Shown here: positions 1-4,936 of the stretch, piece after piece | Layout: the number at the start of each line of letters is the position of its first letter | Numbering within the stretch: position 1 is the stretch's first letter | Assembly (NCBI GenBank): GCA_037142735.1 | Contig: JBAXAB010000018.1 | Coordinates: 1-7,882 of the forward strand | Direction: 5' to 3' | Length of the DNA: 7,882 nt | From: JBAXAB01 sp037142735 | GTDB taxonomy: Bacteria > Patescibacteriota > Minisyncoccia > Phycocordibacterales > CAIZLB01 | Translations under genes and position numbers: made by a program | Notes under the pieces: generated by a model | Told to the model about the DNA's origin: nothing | What the model saw: the letters and a program-made list of their open reading frames with translations, nothing else | Database searches by the model: none

Positions 1-94
1 TTTTGTATTGTATCACAGAGTATAGACTTGTCAACTTCGAGTGGACTTCGATGTGATTTTTGTGAACCAAATCATTAAAGAATTACAATACTTG

Positions 95-100
95 AAGGAG
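95..100 (+). promoter_or_regulatory. Shine-Dalgarno sequence of the 22-aa mini-ORF
   Basis: AAGGAG lies 5 nt before the ATG at 106. This is a near-perfect SD at a usable spacing. It stands out because lepA, thrS, the monooxygenase and the 325 gene show no clear SD, and it is the main reason to take the following mini-ORF seriously. Confidence 0.45.
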
Positions 101-105
101 ATACT

Positions 106-174
106 ATGTTAAATATCATTCAGTTGATATTGCTCATACTGCTTATAAAGCACTTCAAGCAACATCCACATTAA
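106..174 (+). CDS. Possible 22-aa hydrophobic peptide
   Basis: Function unknown. The ATG sits 5 nt behind AAGGAG and the frame ends with TAA at 172-174. The peptide reads MLNIIQLILLILLI followed by a basic, His-rich tail (KHFKQHPH). The hydrophobic run covers about residues 2-14, long enough for membrane association but short for a full crossing. This shape, a tiny hydrophobic helix with a charged end, is shared by small membrane peptides, some type I toxins and some leader peptides; none can be chosen from sequence alone. A weak promoter may lie upstream (TTGTCA at 28-33, 18 nt, TGTGAT at 52-57). If an upstream gene ends at 78, the peptide could instead be the last member of an operon. Chance occurrence remains possible because the frame is so short. 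Confidence 0.35.
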   Translation: MLNIIQLILLILLIKHFKQHPH

Positions 175-324
175 ACACCCTACCTGTATAAAAACCTTCG
201 GACGGAGACCTAAGTTGTAACAAGAAGGGCTTAGTGTAGTAAAAGTAAATTAATATACCGAATAAAACTATATCTTCCCATATTGAGTAAACTGGCATAC
301 AATTAAAGCCTAAACAAATCTTAT

Positions 325-801
325 ATGGAATCAGAAAACGAACTCAGAGCAAGGTTGGGTGAAATAAATCATGAGCTTGAGAACGGACCAGCCGAAACAA
401 CGTTGTCATTCAATGAACTTATGGATAAAAAACATGAGATTGAAGGAGAAAGACTTTCAATCGAAAGTGAGTTGGAGTCTACAGCTACTAATGACAAGGA
501 AGAATTCAAACGTGAATGGGGGCCCGATCTTGGATGGAATACATTTGAACTTGCAAATGAAGCTTTGGATAATTTAAATGCTACATTAAAACCCGAAGAA
601 AAGAAGTGGAGATTTCCAACTAAAGACGAGCTATTGTTTGCTGGAAAAAATAAACCGTCCTTATTTGATGTTGCAGCATATTTTACTGATGAAGAGCAAG
701 GGGTAAATTCGGAGGGAAATAAAACTTCTCGTGCAGTTTGGGTTCCTAGTGGGGAAATTAGTGAAAAAGAAGTTTTTGCTAAGATAATGCCGACTCGTTA
801 A
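325..801 (+). CDS. Hypothetical protein with a WRxPTxxEL-type motif
   Basis: The 158-aa product has no clear function. Residues 1-60 are charged, rich in Glu/Lys/Leu and probably helical, perhaps a short coiled coil. The second half contains WNTFELANEALDNLN followed by WRFPTKDELL, then a segment ending AVWVPSG and KIMPTR. This order, a W..A...N helix, then W-R-x-P-T-x-x-E-L, then a late W and a final basic residue, resembles the C-type-lectin-like fold of the DUF1566/Lcl C-terminal family, but the glycine-rich core is poor, so the link is tentative. There is no signal peptide or membrane segment, so it is probably cytoplasmic. The ATG at 325 has no SD; a TACAAT at 298-303 may be its -10. Its last 23 bases overlap the convergent monooxygenase gene, and no terminator lies between them. 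Confidence 0.65.
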   Translation: MESENELRARLGEINHELENGPAETTLSFNELMDKKHEIEGERLSIESELESTATNDKEEFKREWGPDLGWNTFELANEALDNLNATLKPEEKKWRFPTKDELLFAGKNKPSLFDVAAYFTDEEQGVNSEGNKTSRAVWVPSGEISEKEVFAKIMPTR

Positions 802-1891
802 ACAGAGGACTCGTTGAAAGAAAATCATTGACAGTTTCACCAAATTTTGTTCCCGATAGATTAGGAAGAATAATATTTCTTCCTCTCTGGTTTTGCGATT
901 CACTGTATTTTTCTAGAGCTGAAGAAATACTTTTTTCATTATTTAAATATATCCCTAAAACAACAGCGTCTTCAAGAGCAATACTACTTCCCGCCCCACC
1001 AAAAATACTTCTTACGTGTGCTGAATCTCCAATTAAAACTATAGATCCTTTATACATTTTATCTAAGAAGAATTGTCTATCCTGGGCCATGTGCATGTCT
1101 TCACCTGATGGTAAATTTTCAATGACTCCAGGAATATTTGTAAAATCTTTTAATTCTTCTCTCCAAAGATTCTGATACTCCGAACGACTGAATTTCTTAG
1201 ATTGCTCACGTGTCATTGATTTATATAAATACATACAAACCCTCTCATTTTCATTTGAATCGAAGAAACCTATTCCACCAGTATTATTATCCATTACCCC
1301 CAATGGTCCAGGCATGGTCACTTTTCCTCTTGGAAACCACGCCCACATGAACATAAGACCTGCATCCTCTATCTCTGTATTTGGAAAGATATGCTCACGC
1401 ACTTGTGAATAAACTCCATCTGCACCTATGACCAAATCGTATTCCTTTTCAGTACTATCCGAAAATTGAACTAAGACCTTAGATTCAACTTCTTTGAATG
1501 ATGTTGGGTACAGATTCATTTTTAGAGAATCAGGAGAAAAATTTGATTCAAGTAATTCATATAAATGTTTTCTACTAACAACCTGGTAATCGTCAAATCT
1601 ATTTTTAAAGCCTTTAAAATCTGTAACTTGAAGTACTTCCCCGTTCTTGTTCCACACCACTGCACCATCAATTGATTTACCAATTTTACTTACTGATTCA
1701 TTAGAATACCCAAGCATTTTCAATGCTCGGATACCAACAGGATTCATAATAATTGCATACCCAAGATTTTGAAGTTTGTCTCTTTTTTCAACAATATCTA
1801 TTTCAAACTTATTTTTATCTAGTTTATGATAAATAGCCATTCCAGCAAGGCCCGCTCCAACAATTAATACTTTTTGCTTTGGATTTGTCAT
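779..1891 (-). CDS. FAD-dependent monooxygenase (PHBH/UbiH-like)
   Basis: Probable single-component flavoprotein hydroxylase that uses FAD and NAD(P)H to oxygenate a small molecule; the substrate cannot be predicted. Numbering from the chosen start (370 aa), the N-terminal Rossmann motif GAGLAG is at 12-17 and the acidic end of strand 2 is near 35 (DIVEK). An Arg in VVSRKHLYELL lies near 107, the DG motif (GADGVYSQVR) at about 156-165 and the GD motif (IGDSAHVRSIFGGAG) at 287-301. The Pro usual after GDxAH is replaced in this copy. The frame is open up to an ATG at 1933, but 1891 (MTNPKQKVLIVGAG) is preferred: it puts GxGxxG at the usual distance from the N terminus, and a TGTTATACA promoter element lies inside the extra codons. 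No SD is seen. It is convergent with, and overlaps, the 325-801 gene. It looks accessory beside the housekeeping genes and may be acquired. Confidence 0.85.
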   Translation of the reverse strand: MTNPKQKVLIVGAGLAGMAIYHKLDKNKFEIDIVEKRDKLQNLGYAIIMNPVGIRALKMLGYSNESVSKIGKSIDGAVVWNKNGEVLQVTDFKGFKNRFDDYQVVSRKHLYELLESNFSPDSLKMNLYPTSFKEVESKVLVQFSDSTEKEYDLVIGADGVYSQVREHIFPNTEIEDAGLMFMWAWFPRGKVTMPGPLGVMDNNTGGIGFFDSNENERVCMYLYKSMTREQSKKFSRSEYQNLWREELKDFTNIPGVIENLPSGEDMHMAQDRQFFLDKMYKGSIVLIGDSAHVRSIFGGAGSSIALEDAVVLGIYLNNEKSISSALEKYSESQNQRGRNIILPNLSGTKFGETVNDFLSTSPLFNESALS

Positions 1892-1907
1892 ATTTACTTG
1901 AAATAAT

Positions 1908-1916
1908 TGTATAACA
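1908..1916 (-). promoter_or_regulatory. Extended -10 promoter of the monooxygenase gene
   Basis: On the minus strand TGTTATACA fits the extended -10 form TGnTATAAT with two mismatches in the last bases. Transcription would start about 10 nt before the ATG at 1891, giving a very short leader without SD. The -35 at the expected place (GTTATG) is poor. The site supports the start at 1891 rather than 1933. Confidence 0.35.
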
Positions 1917-2029
1917 AAAATCAAGAAATACATAACTTGATGTTTATTGATTTGGAACTCCTGAACTAGGCAGCATATTCAAGCTTAATCGGAAAGACAC
2001 TCTCTCAAATAGTCTAAAAATCAATTTTG

Positions 2030-2102
2030 TGGACCCTAGCGGATTCGAACCGCTGACCTCCTCAGTGCAAATGAGGCGCTCTACCAACTAAGCTAAGGGC
2101 CC
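2030..2102 (-). tRNA. tRNA-Ala (anticodon UGC)
   Basis: The 73-nt minus-strand sequence folds as a complete cloverleaf: 7-bp acceptor stem GGGCCCT/AGGGTCC, D arm GCTT/GAGC, anticodon stem CCTCA/TGAGG with loop TTTGCAC (anticodon TGC at 2069-2067), 5-nt variable region, and T arm AGCGG/CCGCT with loop TTCGAAT. The third acceptor pair is G3-U70, the classic identity element for alanyl-tRNA synthetase, which confirms alanine. The discriminator base is A at 2030, followed by CAAAA, so the CCA end is not encoded and must be added by nucleotidyltransferase. It should read GCA and, depending on modification of U34, other GCN codons. It has its own promoter just upstream. Confidence 0.97.
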
Positions 2103-2118
2103 GTGTTTATGGGGTTTC

Positions 2119-2147
2119 AATATACAAGTTTTAGGGAATTTTTGCAA
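2119..2147 (-). promoter_or_regulatory. Promoter of tRNA-Ala
   Basis: Read on the minus strand: TTGCAA at 2147-2142, a 17-nt spacer, then TATATT at 2124-2119. Both boxes are close to sigma-70 consensus and the spacing is ideal. The start site would be near 2112, about 10 nt before the tRNA. The -35 begins just after the stop codon of the 33-aa gene, so the tRNA can be made independently of the lepA transcript. Confidence 0.6.
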
Positions 2148-2148
2148 T

Positions 2149-2250
2149 CTACTTGTGGTTCTTTTGTTCCCTTTCAAGTCTTTTTGCAAAAAATATCATA
2201 GTGCCAACAAAAACCAACATAAGAGAACCTACAATATAAGCTATATTCAT
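2149..2250 (-). CDS. 33-aa single-pass membrane protein
   Basis: Function unknown. The ATG at 2250 opens a frame of 33 codons ending TAG at 2151-2149. The peptide begins MNIAYIVGSLMLVFVGTM, has one hydrophobic segment at about residues 3-22, and ends in a very polar, mostly basic tail (KRLEREQKNHK). By the positive-inside rule the tail should be cytoplasmic. It starts 3 nt after the stop of the 79-aa membrane protein and in the same frame (TAA-ATT-ATG), which suggests translational coupling by reinitiating ribosomes, as no separate SD is seen. Tight coupling to another membrane protein makes it more credible than an isolated 33-codon frame. The two may form a complex, or they may be halves of one former gene. 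Confidence 0.55.
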   Translation of the reverse strand: MNIAYIVGSLMLVFVGTMIFFAKRLEREQKNHK

Positions 2251-2253
2251 AAT

Positions 2254-2493
2254 TTACTTTTTAATTCTAAAACTAATAATACCAGCCACCCACCACGCCG
2301 ATCCTAATAATAAACCATAAGATACCAACTTCCAACTGATAAGATCTCGGGTAAAAGATTCTACAACAAATACAGCAAAGAAAATTTGAGCGATATCCTT
2401 GCAAACATCGGAGACATATTCCAATTTTAATAAAAAATACTCTGTAAAACTTTTAAAATATCTCTGCATCGAGCAAAATAATACACAAACCAT
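2254..2493 (-). CDS. 79-aa small membrane protein
   Basis: Unrecognised small membrane protein. Hydrophobic segments lie at about residues 34-47 (IAQIFFAVFVVESF) and 54-75 (WKLVSYGLLLGSAWWVAGII), with basic residues at the C terminus (FRIKK), so probably two crossings with a charged N-terminal helix of about 30 residues. The ATG at 2493 is preferred over the Met at residue 9 because AAGGA lies 8 nt upstream of it (2506-2502). It follows the lepA stop by 30 nt with no terminator, so it is probably co-transcribed with lepA, and it precedes the 33-aa gene by 3 nt. The neighbourhood does not reveal a role; the operon may simply share transcription. Confidence 0.7.
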   Translation of the reverse strand: MVCVLFCSMQRYFKSFTEYFLLKLEYVSDVCKDIAQIFFAVFVVESFTRDLISWKLVSYGLLLGSAWWVAGIISFRIKK

Positions 2494-2501
2494 ATGAATT
2501 T

Positions 2502-2506
2502 TCCTT
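2502..2506 (-). promoter_or_regulatory. Ribosome binding site of the 79-aa gene
   Basis: AAGGA on the minus strand, 8 nt before the ATG at 2493. It decides the start of the 79-aa frame and lies within the 30-nt gap after lepA, as expected for an internal gene of an operon. Confidence 0.5.
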
Positions 2507-2523
2507 AAAGAAAACCTAAAATC

Positions 2524-4311
2524 CTAATTATCCCCACTCTTCATCATCTTCAAGAAAACATCATGTGGAATATTCACCGTGCCTCCCTCTTTCATTTTTT
2601 TCTTTCCCTTTTTCTGCTTCTCTCGTAATTTCATTTTTCGAGTGATATCGCCTCCGTACATGTGCTGAGTCACATCTTTTTTCATAGCCGAAAGTGTTCG
2701 AGATGCAATAATTCGCCCATCTGCTTTTGCTTGAATTTTAGTGACGAACATCTGACGTGGAAGAACTTCGAACAATCTGTCTACTGCTTTATTCGCTTCT
2801 TCATCAATTCGTCTAAAGGCAATCACTCGGGTAAATGCTTCTACTGGTTCTTCTGCTACCAAAATATCCATGCGGGTTACATCAGCTTTTCTCATTCCTT
2901 CTAATTCATATGACAATGATGCATAACCAGATGAAATACTTTTCAATTCATCAAAAAATCCGCGCATTAATTCGCGAAGCGGCATCGCAATAGCAAGAGC
3001 TGCCCGCCCATCTCCGAAAGTTTCCGTGTCCCCCAATTCAGCTTCGTGTTCATAAAGCATTTGATAAATCGCACCGACATAAGTGGTTGGAGAAATAATT
3101 TTCACATTGACCCAAGGCTCGTACACTTCGAGGAATGATCCGTGATCTGGAAAAAGTGACGGTGAATACACCATTTTTTTCTTGCCATCTTTCATGGTTA
3201 CTTCGTATGTGATACTTGGTGTAGCAATAACCAGATTTAAATTAAATTCACGCTTCAATCGTTCAGTAATAATTTCCAAATGAAGAAGTCCCAAGAAACC
3301 ACATCTGAAACCACGTCCTAATGACCCTGATGATTCTTCTTCGTATGAAAAAGCCGAATCAGAAAGTTTTAATCGTCCTAAGGCCTGCTTCAACAGTTCA
3401 AAGTCATCTGCATCTTCTGGGTACACCGATGCCCACACCACAGGCGATGGATTAAAGTATCCCGGTAATTCAGGTAATTGTTTTTTGAAAAGTGTAATAG
3501 TGTCGCCCACTGATGCAATGCCTGGACGTTTAATTCCGGTTACAATGTAGCCAATTTGCCCAGGACCTAATTCCTCACAAGCCTCTTCATCAGGTGTAAA
3601 GATCCCGACTTCGAGCGCTGTAAACTTTTCATTCGCAATTTTAAACATCAACTCGTCACCTTTCTTTACAGACCCGTCCATAGATCGTACATATATAATG
3701 ACACCTTTGTGGTTTGAATATTGAAAATCAAAAACTAGCGCACGGAAACTATTTGAATTTGTAAATTCTTCCTTTGGAGCAGGAATACGTTTAATTACCT
3801 CTTGTAAAAGATCATCCACACCAGCACCTGTCTTTCCAGAGGTTTCCAAAATATCTTCTTCCTTACATCCAAGAAGCGCTACCATTTCTTTCTTTATATC
3901 TTCAATTCGTGCAAGTGGTGAGTCAACCTTGCTTAATACTGGAATAATCACAAGCCCTGTTTCCTGTGCCATTCGAAGTGTTGTTAAAGTCTGTGCCTGC
4001 ACGCCCTGTGTGGCATCTACCAATAGAATAGAACCCTCCACTGCCTTTAATGCTCGAGAAACTTCATACGAAAAATCAATGTGGCCAGGTGTATCAATTA
4101 GATTCAAAATGTGATCCTTGTAATGCATTCTTACTGGCCGCATCTTTATAGTAATTCCCTTTTCGCGCTCCAATTCCATACTGTCCAAAACCTGCGCCAT
4201 CATTTTGCGCTTTTCAATAGTGTGCGTAATTTCAAGCATACGGTCGGCAAGGGTCGACTTTCCGTGGTCAATATGGGCGATGATGCTAAAGTTTCGAGTG
4301 CGGGATAACAT
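2524..4311 (-). CDS. lepA: Elongation factor 4 (LepA), ribosomal GTPase
   Basis: Translational GTPase that binds the 70S ribosome and acts in initiation or back-translocation under stress; cytoplasmic and membrane-associated. At 595 aa it is full length. The GTPase domain has the P loop in AHIDHGKST (12-20), the switch I Thr in REKGITIK (49-56) and DTPGH at 73-77 with the activating His77. G4 reads SKVD (127-130) where NKxD is usual, and G5 reads SGK (158-160) where SAK is usual. Later come the domain with GFRCGFLGLLHLEII and the LepA-specific C-terminal domain with YGGDITRKMKLREKQKKGKKKMK, a basic region for rRNA contact. An extended -10 element lies about 15 nt upstream, leaving a leader of under 10 nt without SD. 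Two small membrane-protein genes follow closely. The identity is secure. Confidence 0.98.
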   Translation of the reverse strand: MLSRTRNFSIIAHIDHGKSTLADRMLEITHTIEKRKMMAQVLDSMELEREKGITIKMRPVRMHYKDHILNLIDTPGHIDFSYEVSRALKAVEGSILLVDATQGVQAQTLTTLRMAQETGLVIIPVLSKVDSPLARIEDIKKEMVALLGCKEEDILETSGKTGAGVDDLLQEVIKRIPAPKEEFTNSNSFRALVFDFQYSNHKGVIIYVRSMDGSVKKGDELMFKIANEKFTALEVGIFTPDEEACEELGPGQIGYIVTGIKRPGIASVGDTITLFKKQLPELPGYFNPSPVVWASVYPEDADDFELLKQALGRLKLSDSAFSYEEESSGSLGRGFRCGFLGLLHLEIITERLKREFNLNLVIATPSITYEVTMKDGKKKMVYSPSLFPDHGSFLEVYEPWVNVKIISPTTYVGAIYQMLYEHEAELGDTETFGDGRAALAIAMPLRELMRGFFDELKSISSGYASLSYELEGMRKADVTRMDILVAEEPVEAFTRVIAFRRIDEEANKAVDRLFEVLPRQMFVTKIQAKADGRIIASRTLSAMKKDVTQHMYGGDITRKMKLREKQKKGKKKMKEGGTVNIPHDVFLKMMKSGDN

Positions 4312-4325
4312 AATGTGTGAACTAT

Positions 4326-4334
4326 GTTATAGCA
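4326..4334 (-). promoter_or_regulatory. Extended -10 promoter of lepA
   Basis: TGCTATAAC on the minus strand matches the extended -10 form TGnTATAAT with one mismatch. Transcription would start near 4316-4318, only 5-8 nt before the lepA ATG at 4311, so the mRNA would be nearly leaderless. No good -35 is seen at 17 nt. TTGGG and CCCAA (4340-4344 and 4359-4363 on the plus strand) form a weak inverted repeat just upstream that could be an operator, though five bases per arm may be chance. Confidence 0.45.
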
Positions 4335-4354
4335 TAAAATTGGGATTTAGGGAC

Positions 4355-4382
4355 TTGACCCAAATATTTACCCTGCTAAAAT
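4355..4382 (+). promoter_or_regulatory. Plus-strand promoter between lepA and mazF
   Basis: TTGACC (4355-4360), 16 nt, TAAAAT (4377-4382): five of six bases match consensus in each box and the spacing is good. Transcription would start near 4389-4391. No plus-strand protein gene follows within 500 nt, so the promoter points into the hairpin cluster described as a candidate RNA. It is divergent from, and about 30 nt away from, the lepA promoter. Confidence 0.5.
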
Positions 4383-4388
4383 GTACTC

Positions 4389-4482
4389 GTAACGGCTTCG
4401 GCCTCGGTTCTGTGAAAACAGAATCATAAAAATACAAAAGGCAGTTATAAGTTCACAAGATTTATAACTGCCTTTTGTATTT
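4389..4482 (+). ncRNA. Candidate small structured RNA, about 95 nt
   Basis: No known RNA family is recognised. Directly after a good plus-strand promoter there are three hairpins in a row: GGC-UUCG-GCC at 4394-4403 (a cUUCGg loop on a 3-bp stem), GGTTCTGT-GAAA-ACAGAATC at 4406-4425 (8 positions with one G-U pair and a GNRA loop), and a 21-bp perfect inverted repeat at 4430-4482 that works as an intrinsic terminator. Two extra-stable tetraloops occur only when read on the plus strand; the complement gives CGAA and UUUC loops, which argues for transcription on plus. The last ~38 nt are antisense to the final codons of the MazF/PemK-like gene. It could be a regulatory RNA or an antisense regulator of the toxin mRNA. 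The evidence is structural only. Confidence 0.4.
4430..4482. terminator. Bidirectional intrinsic terminator overlapping the mazF stop
   Basis: A perfect 21-bp inverted repeat: arms at 4430-4450 and 4462-4482 with an 11-nt loop. The core GGCAGTTATAA pairs with TTATAACTGCC and is followed by TTTTGTATTT; by symmetry the minus strand has the same T-rich exit. On the minus strand it ends the MazF/PemK-like gene, whose TAA (4447-4445) and last dozen codons lie inside the hairpin. On the plus strand it would end the candidate small RNA. Confidence 0.75.
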
Positions 4483-4837
4483 CATTGTATTTTTCATTAC
4501 TTATATGACCAAGCTTTCTAATTAGTCTCTTGGTATCTATTAATCGCATCTGGGACAATAGAGCAATCTGATCCGTGTTGTTTATATTTAGACTTACGTA
4601 AAATTTAGAATGTTTAACTTTAGTAGATAACGGGACAGCCCAAAATACATCGTTATTAAACTTTTTAAAGATAATTACTGATCTAGAAAAGTTTGAGTTC
4701 TTACCATCTTCTTCCCAACCAATATTACTACCCAAAGAACACCACCAGACTTCCCTTTCATGGAAAAATATGGGATATCTATTTTTATTTTGTATCTCCG
4801 TCTTCTTTTTGTGCCATTCCGTATAATCTTTTTGCAT
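4445..4837 (-). CDS. MazF/PemK-like toxin, solo
   Basis: 130-aa protein of the PemK/MazF fold. Members are usually sequence-specific endoribonucleases that cut mRNA or other RNA, normally held by an antitoxin. Family signs in order: REVWWCSLGSNIGWEEDGK at 28-46 (the G-x-N-x-G-x-E-x-x-G opening strands), Arg52 in FSRSVII (position of the catalytic Arg; the usual RPV is RSV), AVPLST at 67-72 (position of the catalytic Thr/Ser), and LSQMRLIDTKRLIRKLG at 94-110. The N-terminal extension MQKDYTEWHKKK is charged and probably helical. Both catalytic positions are filled, so activity is plausible. No antitoxin gene lies on either side: lepA and thrS are the neighbours. It is divergent from thrS with a 99-nt gap and ends inside a terminator hairpin. 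Some solo members of this family may have other RNA-processing roles. Confidence 0.85.
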   Translation of the reverse strand: MQKDYTEWHKKKTEIQNKNRYPIFFHEREVWWCSLGSNIGWEEDGKNSNFSRSVIIFKKFNNDVFWAVPLSTKVKHSKFYVSLNINNTDQIALLSQMRLIDTKRLIRKLGHISNEKYNEIQKAVINLVNL

Positions 4838-4887
4838 ATTTTCAAATCTCGCTTACGTACTTAAAATATAGTATTATCAGACAGTTA

Positions 4888-4915
4888 TTAATTATTGATT
4901 AAGCAAAGATAAAAT
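4888..4915 (+). promoter_or_regulatory. Possible thrS promoter
   Basis: TTAATT (4888-4893), 16 nt, TAAAAT (4910-4915) lies in the 99-nt divergent gap between the toxin gene and thrS. Transcription would start near 4922, leaving about 15 nt before the thrS ATG. The -35 is weak. The gap is very AT-rich, so chance matches are likely; a minus-strand TATATT at 4870-4865 is a possible -10 for the toxin gene. The leader is too short for a T-box or a ThrS-binding operator like that of E. coli. Confidence 0.3.
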
Positions 4916-4936
4916 CCTGCTTAAAAGCTGAAAACC

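Larger units (their letters stand above)
1..324. other. Left-edge region without a sizeable gene
   Basis: No reading frame of normal gene size lies here. On the plus strand, frame 1 is open from the window edge to a TAA at 76-78 (25 codons) and frame 3 to a TGA at 54-56; either could be the tail of a gene cut by the edge, but both are too short to judge. The only start codon with a good ribosome binding site is at 106 (separate entry). A short direct repeat, ACTTCGA, occurs twice near 35-52. Upstream of the 325 gene, a TACAAT at 298-303 could be a -10 box, without a convincing -35. Positions 175-290 show no strong hairpin or RNA gene that I recognise. Confidence 0.5.

Noticed and set aside
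190..235. Possible RNA hairpin (CTAAG...CTTAG with an inner TTGTAACAA)
   Set aside because: Only 5 bp in the outer stem and 3 in the inner one; no promoter or terminator frames it.
828..1175. Plus-strand open frame inside the monooxygenase gene
   Set aside because: It lies antisense to a gene with clear FAD motifs and its translation has no recognisable features.
1892..1933. Longer monooxygenase start at 1933
   Set aside because: It adds 14 hydrophobic residues ahead of the Rossmann strand and contains the likely promoter; not excluded, but less likely.
2251..2256. Stop-codon readthrough or recoding between the 79-aa and 33-aa frames
   Set aside because: The stop is TAA with no recoding signal, and an ATG follows at once, so reinitiation is simpler. 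Kept only as an alternative in the finding.
4389..4936. T-box or other long leader controlling thrS
   Set aside because: A strong terminator and the whole antisense toxin gene lie between the plus-strand promoter and thrS. No T-box bulge or specifier pattern was seen, and a nearer -10 exists.
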